A DNA stretch of 64,000 nucleotides from Nitrospirales bacterium (GCA_021603905.1 BQIU01000006.1:34708-98707), one strand, 5' to 3'. Positions 37,770 to 46,818 are shown, numbered from the stretch's first letter. The notes: generated from the sequence alone by a model not told the origin. Numbers and translations are program-made.

Positions 37770-38316
37770 ATTGAAGTCTCTTTTCCGAGGACAAAGGTGC
37801 TCGAATCATGTCCTAAGTTGTCAGGAGCCAAATATACTCTCAAGACATTGACTATATAGTTTGCCTCTCCGTGTGAGCTTTTTTGTTCTTAGAATCTCAT
37901 CGGTCAGATAGGGAGTTTGCTTAAATTTACTAACTGATGATGTAGCGATATTGTCCTTTGACTGATGAATCAGGAAGAATTTTTCAGTAACAGATACTTA
38001 CAATAGGAGAATATTTAGAAAAGTAAGAAAAGAACTGAAAAAATGATGTGCAAACGGAGATGCTCAGAAGATAAAGAAACGTGGGTAGTATTAGGGGGTA
38101 TAAGACCATTAATCATCAAGGGACCTTACGATTGATCTTCTCAATATTTGTGAGTATTGTTCAGCGTCTGCTTTAGGAGACAAGCCGCAGGACTAGGAGG
38201 GCTACCGCTAGGGGTGAGAGAACAGTATGATATAGTCAAAGAAGTCTGAATCGCTCCAAGACATTCTTAGGGATCATATCCAGTAAAAGTGATACAAAAC
38301 GACTGCTAGAACGAAA
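37770..38316. other. Intergenic region upstream of the IS256 remnant
   Basis: About 550 bases between the start of a beta-helix gene and the transposase remnant. No gene is seen. It includes the upstream region of the minus-strand beta-helix gene; a promoter could not be placed. Confidence 0.35.
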
Positions 38317-39355
38317 CTGGCCGCTGATTTGAACAGTCCTTTCGAGTATGCTCCTCATGTCCGAACGAACTCCCATACAGACAATACTCGCAATGGCATC
38401 AGTGCCAAGACCATTCAGACAGACCAAGGCCCATTGGCTATTGCCATTCCACGAGATCAAGCTGGACCTTTGAGCCGACGGTGGATAAGAAACGTCAAGG
38501 GGCAGATTAATGGCTAACAAGGTGCTCACTCTCTATGCTCATGGGCTAACCACTCGAGAAATTCAAAGGCATCTAAAAGAACTCTATGGGGGACCGAGGT
38601 GTCCCCGACGTTGATTTCTATATGGCTTTGGACGACATGCCGCTCTGACAGAATCGCCCTTTAGTGAGAGTCTATCCGATTCTCTATATTCAGTTGTCTG
38701 TTTGTGAAGTCTAGGCATGAGGGCGCGGTCAAGACCAAAGGAGTCTATATGACATTAGGCGTCATCTCACGGGGGAGAAAAAACTCTAGTCCTGTGGGAG
38801 AAAAAGTTCGAAAGCGCGAAGTTTTTGCTCGCCGTGTCTACCGAGTTTCGACGACGAAGCGTCCCAAATGGTTTTGCTCCATGCCTGGATTGACTGGCCA
38901 GCCTACCAGAAGGTTTTGAGGCGGGATTCCGCAAACACAAGTCACTCTCTATATTGCTCATAATGTGCGACAAACACAGCGATTATGTCGTCTGGAAAAG
39001 TCGGCGGGCAGTGGTTCGAGTTCTCCTGTCCATTTGTGGTACGCACCTAGGATTCGCAACAATCCGACGAGTTACACGAATTTTCGGCAGGACTGAGATC
39101 GACTGACGGCCTTCTTTGACCCGACATTCGGAAAGTGAGTTATACAATCAATGCGATTGAGTCGCTGAATTGTTCGATGCGAAAGGTGTTGAAAAAACGA
39201 CGCTCGTTTCCCCGGACGAAGCCATTCTCAAAGTGTTGTGTCTCGACATACAACGGATTGTAATGAATTGGACTGTACCTATTCGCGATTGGATATGGGC
39301 TCTCAAGGAATTTGCCAATAGCAGATTGACAAATTACAAATGTGAGTTCGAATTT
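38317..39355 (+). pseudogene. Decayed IS256-family transposase
   Basis: Pieces of an IS256-type (mutator) transposase can be read in order on the plus strand but in shifting frames with stops. The pieces are NTRNGISAKTIQTDQGPLA followed by IPRDQ near 38390-38460, NKVLTLYAHGLTTREIQRHL near 38520, QNRPL near 38650, KTKGVYMTLGV near 38730, GIPQTQVTLYIAHNVRQTQR near 38920, YTINAIESLNCSMRKVLKKR near 39130, and NWTVPIRDWIWALKEFA near 39260. In intact members these are consecutive blocks of one protein of about 400 residues. Stops and frameshifts make it inactive. The edges are approximate and terminal repeats were not identified. It lies between two recent beta-helix paralogues. Confidence 0.85.
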
Positions 39356-39448
39356 TGACTTCAAAATGAGATAAGTAGCTAATTAGTGAGTTGGGAGTCG
39401 GTTGCGGTATAGGGGTTGATCTCTGCAAGAAATCCTTCCCCAAAAATG

Positions 39449-39489
39449 AAGTCCGATACCATCTTGGGTGTCAAGACAGTATCGGACTT
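39449..39489. terminator. Long hairpin, possible bidirectional terminator
   Basis: Perfect 11-bp arms at 39449-39459 and 39479-39489 enclose a 19-base loop that itself has a CTTG/CAAG stem. On the minus strand the hairpin is followed by CATTTTTGG, and it lies 40 bp beyond the stop of the beta-helix gene at 39530, fitting a Rho-independent terminator. It could also be a relic of the mobile element next to it. Confidence 0.5.
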
Positions 39490-39529
39490 TATTCGACTCC
39501 ATACAAAAAACATTTTTTGGCTGTGGCAG

Positions 39530-41332
39530 TCACTGGCATGTTGGTTGACTGAAACTCTTGGGTATAGTGGTGTGGGAGTCTTTACCCTTTTGCAATTGTC
39601 TTTTCCATTCGCGCAGGGAAAGAAGAAGAAAATTTCCTTCTCTACCGAGTCCGAATATTTTAACGGTATTTTTGGCATTCCAGACATTATCATTGGAATA
39701 GAGGGTGTTAAAAAAGTGATCCCAATTCGGTAGGGCGAAAAGCATCTTGTTGTCACTAAACATCACATTTCCAATCATCGTCCAATTTTGAGTACGAACA
39801 TCAACTTTCTCAATGGTTTCCCAATTCATTGCGGTTCGGACTTTTTTTCCTGTGATAAATATTGCGTAAACAGCATTGTTTACGAAAAGATTGTTCCGTA
39901 ATAGAATGCGTTGGCTCGTATTTGCCATTAAACCGTATTCTTGGTTTTGGCAAATCCTACTATTTTCAACTTTAATGGGTCCTGGGCTTGTCTCGATCTT
40001 GAGTCCGTCCGTTAAATTTGCACACAGACAGGCGTTTTTAATGACAATGTCACTATTGTCCGTATCTAGCCAGAACCCGCGAGTGAGATTGTTTGTAGCG
40101 GTCAAATTATTATAAGTCGCATCGTGCATGTGCAGGTGTTTGATCCCTGCGGCATCCCATCGAAAAAAATTTCCTTTTTGCCCTCTCCAATTATTAAACG
40201 AGCTTGTGTCATGTTCAGATAATAAAAATTTTCCCCATATCCCTTTCCATCCTATGCCACCGTTACGATTCATGACATTACGACGTGTCGTGACATTATG
40301 AACACGTGATAACCCCAATCCGGACCAATTATTCCAGACAAATCGATTATCTTCGATAAGAATATTTTTGGAGCCAGAAATCTGAACCGCCGCACTCTGG
40401 GCTATGGCTGTAGCGCTATGTTGAAACTGAAGACCTTGTATCACGAAATTCTGGATACGGGAAACTGTTAAGAGTCGTGAGCGAGTAGCGACTTCGACGA
40501 TAGAATTAGCCAATGTCGTTCCCTGCGGAGGCGATAAATACACGGTTTTCGTCTTTTCTGACACATAAAAGGTTTTTGGACGAAGATCGGACAAAGAAAG
40601 AACTTGAGTTATAGGCGAACCATTGACGAAAATCATTTCTTTTCGTTGAATGATAGGATGAATCGGGACTCGTTCAGACCATATTGCAGGAACAGGCTGC
40701 AATCCCCAAGTATATGGCCACGGATGAGTGTAAATATTGTTCTGAGTCTTCTGCCAATTACCCCAAATATCAGCCCCGGAGATAATCGTTTTACGAGTAA
40801 CATCGCGCCGAGCTCGCATGATAATAGCCGGGCCATCTTTCCGTTCCGCTAAACCCATTTCAATTGTTTCACGATATGTGCCAGGGTAAATTAGAATTTC
40901 CGAGCTTACTCCTCGCTTACGATTGAGCATCGCGAGTCGAGCCGCTTTTGTTATCGTTCTCAACGGTAAAGTTTTCTTCAACCCGGAGTTATTGTCGTTG
41001 GCATTTGGATGTTGTGTGTTGACATGTAGGGTTTGATCAGGGGTTATATGACCTAACCAGTTTGGTGCACCAGGATTGGCAAAGGAGGTTTGGCAAATAA
41101 GGGTTAGCAACATTGCTAGTAGAATGACTATAGATAATTTTGCAATGCTCATTCTCGTAGAATTAAGTGAATGCTCAGATTCCTTAGAAGTGTTTAATGA
41201 TGAGGTTTGTTGTACGAGTGTTATCATGGCAACAACGTGAGATAGTGGAGTCGCACCACGTGCAATAGATCTTTGCCTAAAGGTTGATGTTAGCTTTTCC
41301 GCTAATCGAAGAAGAGGTTGTTCGACAATCAT
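39530..41332 (-). CDS. Secreted right-handed beta-helix protein, EPS-island paralogue 3
   Basis: 600 residues from the ATG at 41332, which is preceded by AGGAG with 8-base spacing; a GTG at 41380 has no such site. A polar extension of about 59 residues (starting MIVEQPLLRLAEKL) precedes the hydrophobic segment LSIVILLAMLLTLICQTSFA. The mature part begins NPGAPNWLGH and follows the same plan as its paralogues: YPGTYRETIEM, ISGADIWGNW, HPWPYTWGLQPVP, and beta-helix coils with NLTRGFWLDTDN and CANLTDGLKIE. The long pre-signal extension, supported by a ribosome site here, is unusual for an exported protein. It is the first beta-helix gene after the export and assembly genes on this strand. Confidence 0.75.
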   Translation of the reverse strand: MIVEQPLLRLAEKLTSTFRQRSIARGATPLSHVVAMITLVQQTSSLNTSKESEHSLNSTRMSIAKLSIVILLAMLLTLICQTSFANPGAPNWLGHITPDQTLHVNTQHPNANDNNSGLKKTLPLRTITKAARLAMLNRKRGVSSEILIYPGTYRETIEMGLAERKDGPAIIMRARRDVTRKTIISGADIWGNWQKTQNNIYTHPWPYTWGLQPVPAIWSERVPIHPIIQRKEMIFVNGSPITQVLSLSDLRPKTFYVSEKTKTVYLSPPQGTTLANSIVEVATRSRLLTVSRIQNFVIQGLQFQHSATAIAQSAAVQISGSKNILIEDNRFVWNNWSGLGLSRVHNVTTRRNVMNRNGGIGWKGIWGKFLLSEHDTSSFNNWRGQKGNFFRWDAAGIKHLHMHDATYNNLTATNNLTRGFWLDTDNSDIVIKNACLCANLTDGLKIETSPGPIKVENSRICQNQEYGLMANTSQRILLRNNLFVNNAVYAIFITGKKVRTAMNWETIEKVDVRTQNWTMIGNVMFSDNKMLFALPNWDHFFNTLYSNDNVWNAKNTVKIFGLGREGNFLLLSLREWKRQLQKGKDSHTTIPKSFSQPTCQ

Positions 41333-41720
41333 TGATAAATCTCCTTTGTGAAACTGTCCTAGTGACTTTATCAGTGACACTTCAAAATAAGAATCACGAA
41401 AAACTGTATAGTTAGTGCGAACACTGTGGCGGCTATAAGCGATTTTGGGGGTTCAATTACAGAATTACCTTAAAATATATGATGACAAATTCGCTGACCA
41501 GAATTCTTGATATTTCAGATGATAGGAATGAGAGAATAATGCGGAGGTATAAAAGAGATGGAAATGTCCGGGACATCATCAAAGTGAAGCTTGAATTCTG
41601 AGAGCATCACTCGAGAAATGCGGCATCTTAAATAAACTTGCCTAAGAGTACCCCATCTCAGAACTCCTTCGGTATCACTTGTGTCATGCGAGAATATAAG
41701 AACTGTCTGCAGCTCGTATC
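41333..41720. other. Intergenic region between beta-helix and BY-kinase-like genes
   Basis: About 390 bases. It holds the AGGAG ribosome site of the beta-helix gene near 41341-41345. No gene or strong hairpin is otherwise seen. A promoter for the beta-helix genes is expected here but could not be assigned. Confidence 0.35.
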
Positions 41721-42494
41721 TTATAGCCGCTTATAGAACCAATCTGGGATGTAGTGTCGTTGCTTATTAAAGACAAGACCAATAAGATTTCCTCCATTTT
41801 TCATGATTTGTGATTTGACATTTGCAATAACAGCAGAGCGTGTTTCTTCTGCTTGTATCACTAGGACCACTCCATGCACCCGCTTGCACAACTCAAGCCC
41901 TTCGATTGATGAATGAATGGTTGGCGAATCAATAAGAATACAGTCAAACCGACATTGAGCACTGGTCAAAACCTTTTCTTCTTTTTCTGAAATTTCCGGA
42001 TTCGCGATTGACCTAGCTTGTGAATACAGGGAAGCAATGAATAACTGGGATTCTCCAATTTGATAAACAGCTTCACGAATGTCTTGATCATCCAGAATGG
42101 CTTGTTCAAGAGAATGCGTCGGAAGAATCCCAAAGTATTTGAATTGTGCTTGATCACCATGGGCGTCAATAAGAAGAACGGACTTGCGATGAATCGTTGA
42201 CAACACCTTGGCGTATTCTCGGACAATTGTTGATGTACCGTCATGATCTTGAGAGCCGAGAAACTGGATGATACTCTTTTTGACATCCCCAATCACACTT
42301 GACAAATTTTGATGAAGTTGGAGCATTTCACGCTCAAGATAGAGCGGAAAGATGTCATCCGGTTTCGGTTGGTCAACAATCCGTATAGGAAGAATCTTGG
42401 GAATTTCTTTTTCGGGTCGTTCTTCTCGCGGCCGGCTTTTCCCCTGAAGTTGATCAGTTTGAGCTTGCTGTAATGCTTCATAAACTTTACTCAT
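41721..42494 (-). CDS. BY-kinase-like (CpsD/EpsG-type) protein with degenerate P-loop
   Basis: 257 residues. The fold is that of the bacterial tyrosine kinases that pair with Wzz proteins: N-terminal MSKVYEALQQA, Walker A region at 80-89, Walker A' VLLIDAH at 106-112, Walker B CILIDSP at 185-191, and the C-terminal RHYIPDWFYKRL seen in this subgroup. The P-loop reads GSQDHDGTST, so the lysine normally contacting ATP phosphates is Thr. The aspartates usual in Walker A' (D-x-D) are reduced to D-x-H, and there is no Tyr-rich tail. It may be a regulatory or structural partner of the Wzz protein rather than an active autokinase. It lies two genes downstream of wzz in the same run. Confidence 0.75.
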   Translation of the reverse strand: MSKVYEALQQAQTDQLQGKSRPREERPEKEIPKILPIRIVDQPKPDDIFPLYLEREMLQLHQNLSSVIGDVKKSIIQFLGSQDHDGTSTIVREYAKVLSTIHRKSVLLIDAHGDQAQFKYFGILPTHSLEQAILDDQDIREAVYQIGESQLFIASLYSQARSIANPEISEKEEKVLTSAQCRFDCILIDSPTIHSSIEGLELCKRVHGVVLVIQAEETRSAVIANVKSQIMKNGGNLIGLVFNKQRHYIPDWFYKRL

Positions 42495-42553
42495 AGGTCA
42501 CACTCAGTAGGTATAAAAGTATAGAAATAACGTGAACTCGTTTGATTGACTGA

Positions 42554-44074
42554 TTAGTCGTTTGCTGACTCTGGAAGTACCCGTGGGAATGTGATGGTTT
42601 GCCCAGGGAATAGCCATTTGGCACTTCGTATATGCGGATTCTGCTCCAAGACACGTCTGATGTGATGAGGGCTCGACCTTCCGTACGTTGAGCGAATCAA
42701 TTTCTCAAGGGTATCTCCTCGCTTAATATGATAGACCTTTACTGGCGCCTCAAGAGGACGCACCTTGGTTGATTGGATTTGCGTTGGTTCCTGAGCCGAG
42801 ACTTGCTCAGATGATTTTGCACGAATCGACAGTTTAGCCTGTTGACGAGGCGTCATCTCCTGAACCGCTTGAGTCATAAGTTTCATCTTCGGTGCATCAG
42901 GAGGTTGTTTCTGAATTTCTAGTTTTTGAGTATCTTGGGATGTTTCTGCAGCAGGAAGTTTATTCCGTGATGCACGAGGTATGATAGACTTTTCGTCTAA
43001 TGACTTCTCCTGTAAAACATCTTTGGGTATGACCGGGGAACGTATGGGTTCAGGAACATCTAACGGCATCGTCTTAGAAGACGGCAACGGGGTTTGTGCC
43101 TTTCTCAGAGGCGAACGATCAATTTGTGGGGTTATCTGCGAAACTTCTTTCAATTCATAGGACTCAAACCAAAACAGTTGAGGATTAGCTCGAATCCAGG
43201 GAATCGCGATAATAAAGATTCCCGCTGCCACAGCTGCAGCAATCCACCGTTTTCGTTTTTTTGTCTGCGCACCCTTTAAATCAGAAATCACTTCCTTGGC
43301 GATTTTTCCTGGAATGGGTTTCAGTTGATACGCATATCCAGTTAAAAGGGTATTGTCGCAGAGGATGTTCAATCGTCGCGGAATCCCTTGAGCTTCTTGA
43401 ATGATGAGTTTTAAGGCTGGTTTTGAAAAAATTGTTGACGATCTTGCTCCAGCCTTTGCCAGACGATACTGGATATAGTCAAAGCTTTCGGCTTTTGTCA
43501 GGGCACGAATCGTGGCTCGAATCGTGATGCGCTGCTTTAACTGACGCAACGCATCTTGATTAAGTAACGACTCTAATTCTGGTTGACCAATCAACACAAT
43601 TTGGAGAAGTTTATCAGTCGTAGTTTCAAGGTTCGACAACATACGTAAATTTTCAAGTGTGTCGAGCGGCATATTCTGAGCTTCATCAATCAACAACACA
43701 ATCGTTCCGCCCTTTTGATATTCTTGAATTAAGACACTCTGAAGTTGCTCAACCATTGCGCTACTTTCATCATTATTTGATTGCTGGCCAAGCTCATTCA
43801 GGAGGCATTTCAATAAACTATTGAACGTCAAATTTGGGTTGTAAATATAGATCGCCCGATCTTGAGACGCATCAAGTCGCTCAAGCAGCGTACGAAGAAT
43901 GGTTGTTTTGCCAACACCGACTTCGCCAATGATCGTAATGAACCCTTGCCGTTCCTCAATTCCATAAATCAAAGAGGATAAGGCCTCCCGGTGTGTCGAA
44001 CTCGAAAAAAGAAAACGTGGGTCGGGTGTCGTATGGAATGGTTTTTTATTGAGACCGTAAAAAGTTAGGTACAT
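42554..44074 (-). CDS. ExeA-type AAA ATPase with transmembrane segment and C-terminal LysM domain
   Basis: 506 residues. The N-terminus MYLTFYGLNKKPFHTTPDP is typical of ExeA/GspA-like ATPases found in secretion and EPS loci. Walker A GEVGVGKT is at 50-57, Walker B VLLIDEAQNM at about 126-135, and the sensor/lid region contains QGIPRRLNILCDN. One membrane segment lies near residue 280 (WIAAAVAAGIFIIAIPWI), then a Pro/Ser/Gln-rich linker of about 150 residues, then a LysM domain from about 455 (VYHIKRGDTLEKLI) that should bind peptidoglycan. ATPase in the cytoplasm and LysM in the periplasm would let it connect EPS export with the cell wall. It is 5 bp downstream of the wzz gene. Confidence 0.85.
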   Translation of the reverse strand: MYLTFYGLNKKPFHTTPDPRFLFSSSTHREALSSLIYGIEERQGFITIIGEVGVGKTTILRTLLERLDASQDRAIYIYNPNLTFNSLLKCLLNELGQQSNNDESSAMVEQLQSVLIQEYQKGGTIVLLIDEAQNMPLDTLENLRMLSNLETTTDKLLQIVLIGQPELESLLNQDALRQLKQRITIRATIRALTKAESFDYIQYRLAKAGARSSTIFSKPALKLIIQEAQGIPRRLNILCDNTLLTGYAYQLKPIPGKIAKEVISDLKGAQTKKRKRWIAAAVAAGIFIIAIPWIRANPQLFWFESYELKEVSQITPQIDRSPLRKAQTPLPSSKTMPLDVPEPIRSPVIPKDVLQEKSLDEKSIIPRASRNKLPAAETSQDTQKLEIQKQPPDAPKMKLMTQAVQEMTPRQQAKLSIRAKSSEQVSAQEPTQIQSTKVRPLEAPVKVYHIKRGDTLEKLIRSTYGRSSPHHIRRVLEQNPHIRSAKWLFPGQTITFPRVLPESAND

Positions 44075-44079
44075 AAGCG

Positions 44080-45570
44080 TTAAGGAAGATCATGATAATA
44101 ACGAACACTTGTGAGGGTCGGAAGACCAAGCGCATGTGAAGCTTGTTCTGACCGTGTATAGCCACCTTGAAAATATTCAGAAAGTAAAGCCAGACAGATC
44201 CCAGCGGCTCCACCAAGTATGATGGCGATCAGAACATTGAGTGCTTTCTTCGGACGAATTGGTTCAGCCGGTACAACGGCGGATTGAATCACACTGATAT
44301 TTGCCAATTTGAGGTGGTCCATTTCTTCTGCAACTCGAGCGTCTTCGACTTTACTTAAATACATCGTATAGTTCTTTTCTGCCGATTCGACTTGAAGCTG
44401 TAATTCTTCAAGTTCTTTGGCAAGAGTGTCAAGTTTAGAGAGATTTGCATCAAGCTCTTTAAGTTGCAAGGTGATGGCATCTGCCTGAGATTCAAGTGAC
44501 CGAAGTTCAGATTTTGCTTTATGAATTTCAATTGAAAGTTCTTGATAGACCGGATTTCGCTCTGTGGTCACTCTGTCAGTGAGAATGGATTCCTGGTCGT
44601 GAATGAATTTCTCAATCATCTGAATTTCACTTCGAATATTGATGAGGAATCGACTGGTATCTTTATACCGCGTCGAAAGGTTTTGTTCTTCGAGTTGTAA
44701 TTTCAGAAGATTCGATTTGGCCTCATCAATGACCTTTTGACGCTCTGAGATACTCGTCGATGAAATGACCGCAGGAATATCCGAAATCTGCTTCTCAAGA
44801 GATTCTAATTTACTCTTTAACCCGTCTCGTTCATTTTTAATTTTTCTATGAGAAACATCAAGATCTCTCCGCTGCTCAAGAAGAAGATGGCGTTCTTCTT
44901 CGAGTGAGGAGAGGCCATGGAGACGCTTAAAATCCTGAAGGGCTATTTTTTCTGTATTCAATCGATCTTGATAGTCCCGCACCTGCTTCTCGAGGAAATT
45001 GAATTGAGGATTACTGAAAATTTCCAAGTGTTTTTCCAGAAGGAGCTCGACTAAGAGATTAATAGACTGAGCTGAAACCTCAGGGTCTGTATGTTGAAAG
45101 CTGAGGTTAATGACATTGGAATCTTTGACCCCAGTTGCTCTAAAATTGTCTTGCATTTCGATAAAGCTTGCTTCAAGCATGGATATATCGGACGGTGGAG
45201 AATCAAAAATGTCTGGATACATGCGTTCAATGCCAATCGCATTGATAACCTGCTCCATAAGGTCGCGACTTAAAATAATTTGAAGCTCTGATTCAATAAC
45301 ACGTTCCTGATCAAATGAAACGGATGGATTGACGCTTCCCACCTCGGGTCTATAAATGTGTTCTCGGCCCATTTTGACCATTAAACTTGACGAGGCCTCA
45401 TAGGTTGGCGGTAACAAGAAAGAACCTAATGTGACCAAGGTGACCGTACCCAAAAAAACTCCTAAAATTTTCCGTTTATGCTTAAAGAAAATTGTTAAGA
45501 TATCCCTTATGCTGACTTGAGGCATTGCTGGCTGATTAGTCACAACTTGCTGTTCAGATTGGGAATTCAT
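44080..45570 (-). CDS. Wzz/GumC-type polysaccharide copolymerase
   Basis: 496 residues. Membrane segments lie near the N-terminus (ILGVFLGTVTLVTLGSFLL) and C-terminus (ALNVLIAIILGGAAGICLALL), with PAEPIRPKK just before the second, as usual in polysaccharide copolymerases. The periplasmic part includes the Wzz region after the first helix (PPTYEASSSLMVKMGRE) and a long coiled coil at about 185-410. It has no fused kinase domain; the BY-kinase-like protein two genes downstream may fill that place. It controls chain length and polymerisation of the EPS at the inner membrane. Its coiled coil is homologous to that of the upstream chimera. Confidence 0.9.
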   Translation of the reverse strand: MNSQSEQQVVTNQPAMPQVSIRDILTIFFKHKRKILGVFLGTVTLVTLGSFLLPPTYEASSSLMVKMGREHIYRPEVGSVNPSVSFDQERVIESELQIILSRDLMEQVINAIGIERMYPDIFDSPPSDISMLEASFIEMQDNFRATGVKDSNVINLSFQHTDPEVSAQSINLLVELLLEKHLEIFSNPQFNFLEKQVRDYQDRLNTEKIALQDFKRLHGLSSLEEERHLLLEQRRDLDVSHRKIKNERDGLKSKLESLEKQISDIPAVISSTSISERQKVIDEAKSNLLKLQLEEQNLSTRYKDTSRFLINIRSEIQMIEKFIHDQESILTDRVTTERNPVYQELSIEIHKAKSELRSLESQADAITLQLKELDANLSKLDTLAKELEELQLQVESAEKNYTMYLSKVEDARVAEEMDHLKLANISVIQSAVVPAEPIRPKKALNVLIAIILGGAAGICLALLSEYFQGGYTRSEQASHALGLPTLTSVRYYHDLP

Positions 45571-45660
45571 GAGAAGAACCTACTTTTCAAGTACCGAATA
45601 AGTTTAAGTGTATCAATCGTAGGAATTTTAAGTATATATCATAAGATGATATTTATGTGC

Positions 45661-46818
45661 CTAACGAGGTCGTAAGCCAGCCCTTCGACTCGATGATTCA
45701 CTATTCGTGTTGAATGAACGGAGGATGACTGTAATTGAAGGGTTTTTCAATTCATTTTCATAGCGCTGCTTTAAAAGAATTTTCAATTCCTCAACGGTCA
45801 GACCAGATGCCATGACTTCCCCTATAAGCTGAAGTGAAATTCTTCCATCTGGTCGTACGCTTGCTTCTTGATTGAGATCGGGATTAAAGAAAAACTTGAC
45901 ATCAAGAAGGTCTCCTACTTGGACGCGATAGTCTTCTGATGGTGTCGTGCCAACCATCGCAAGATAATCTTCAAAGTTTCGTTCATTGGCTTCGACCGTG
46001 CGAAGCAACTCTCGAAATTCTTTTTCTAAATGATTAAGACGTTGAAGCTCTTGATCAATTTCAAGGATCTGCTTCTGAGTGACCTCCCGTCGAGCCACTT
46101 CTGAAACCAATTGAGCTTCCGTACGAAGAATCTCAATCTCGAGTTCCTGGTAGACAGGGTTTTTTCCTGTTGTCACCATGTTTTCGAGTTCCGCAGACTG
46201 TTGTTTTGTTAAAAAGTTCTCAACAAGTTCAATTTCCTTTCGCACGCTCTGCAGCGCACGACTATTGTCGTGATATTTCGTGAGATATTCTTGTTCTTTT
46301 ATTTCAAGATCCAGAAGATTCTTTTGCGCTTCCTGAAGAATTTGTTGTTGATTCGTGACACTCGAAAGGGGAACTTTTGCTGGAATTTTAGTGATTTGCT
46401 TCTTGAGCCAGCTCAACTTTGTATCAAGCCCACTAATATTGTTTGCGGTTTCTTTTAAGAGCGTGTCTAATTCTTTTCTCTGCTCTAAAAGAAGCTGTTG
46501 TTGATCTTCAAGTGAAGTGAAGGAATGTTGTTTTTTAAATTTTTGAACTTGAGCTTCGGCATGAGCAAGTTTGTTTTTATACGCATTGAGTTGGCCCTCG
46601 ACAAATGAAGGTTTCAGAAGACGGCTAGTGGGAGGGTTACCCGCTGAAATATCATTTCTTTTAACTTCTTGACTGCCTGCGATTGGATCGAGAGGCTGAG
46701 TGTTCCCTACGCTAATCATCATAACAAACAAACCCAGAAGTAGAGTACATATTTGACAAGAATAAAAATGAAAATGCTTAAGTGCCGTCTTGGTTATGCT
46801 CTTCTTAAAAGTCTGCAT
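45661..46818 (-). CDS. Chimera of Wzz-type coiled coil and Wza Poly_export domain
   Basis: 385 residues. Residues 1-45 contain a hydrophobic segment (TLLLGLFVMMISVG) that is a signal peptide or anchor. Residues about 72-290 align with the coiled coil of the neighbouring copolymerase: FKKQHSFTSLEDQQQLLLEQ against FKRLHGLSSLEEERHLLLEQ, then KNPVYQELEIEI against RNPVYQELSIEI. Where the copolymerase would continue to its second membrane helix, this protein changes to YRVQVGDLLDVKFFFNPDL (from residue 298) and VRPDGRISLQLIGE. That is the Poly_export domain of the Wza-like genes upstream, to about residue 370. The SLBB domain and outer-membrane helix are missing and the chain ends in a short Ser/Arg-rich tail. 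No cytoplasmic part is predicted. It may link the inner-membrane copolymerase with the outer-membrane exporter. Confidence 0.85.
   Translation of the reverse strand: MQTFKKSITKTALKHFHFYSCQICTLLLGLFVMMISVGNTQPLDPIAGSQEVKRNDISAGNPPTSRLLKPSFVEGQLNAYKNKLAHAEAQVQKFKKQHSFTSLEDQQQLLLEQRKELDTLLKETANNISGLDTKLSWLKKQITKIPAKVPLSSVTNQQQILQEAQKNLLDLEIKEQEYLTKYHDNSRALQSVRKEIELVENFLTKQQSAELENMVTTGKNPVYQELEIEILRTEAQLVSEVARREVTQKQILEIDQELQRLNHLEKEFRELLRTVEANERNFEDYLAMVGTTPSEDYRVQVGDLLDVKFFFNPDLNQEASVRPDGRISLQLIGEVMASGLTVEELKILLKQRYENELKNPSITVILRSFNTNSESSSRRAGLRPR

Noticed and set aside
38236..38529. 97-codon minus-strand frame
   Set aside because: It is antisense to the IS256-type transposase fragment, which explains the open frame.
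39013..39035. tRNA-like text GGTTCGAGTTCTCC
   Set aside because: The sequence resembles a T-arm, but no acceptor stem or anticodon arm can be formed around it and it lies in the transposase remnant.
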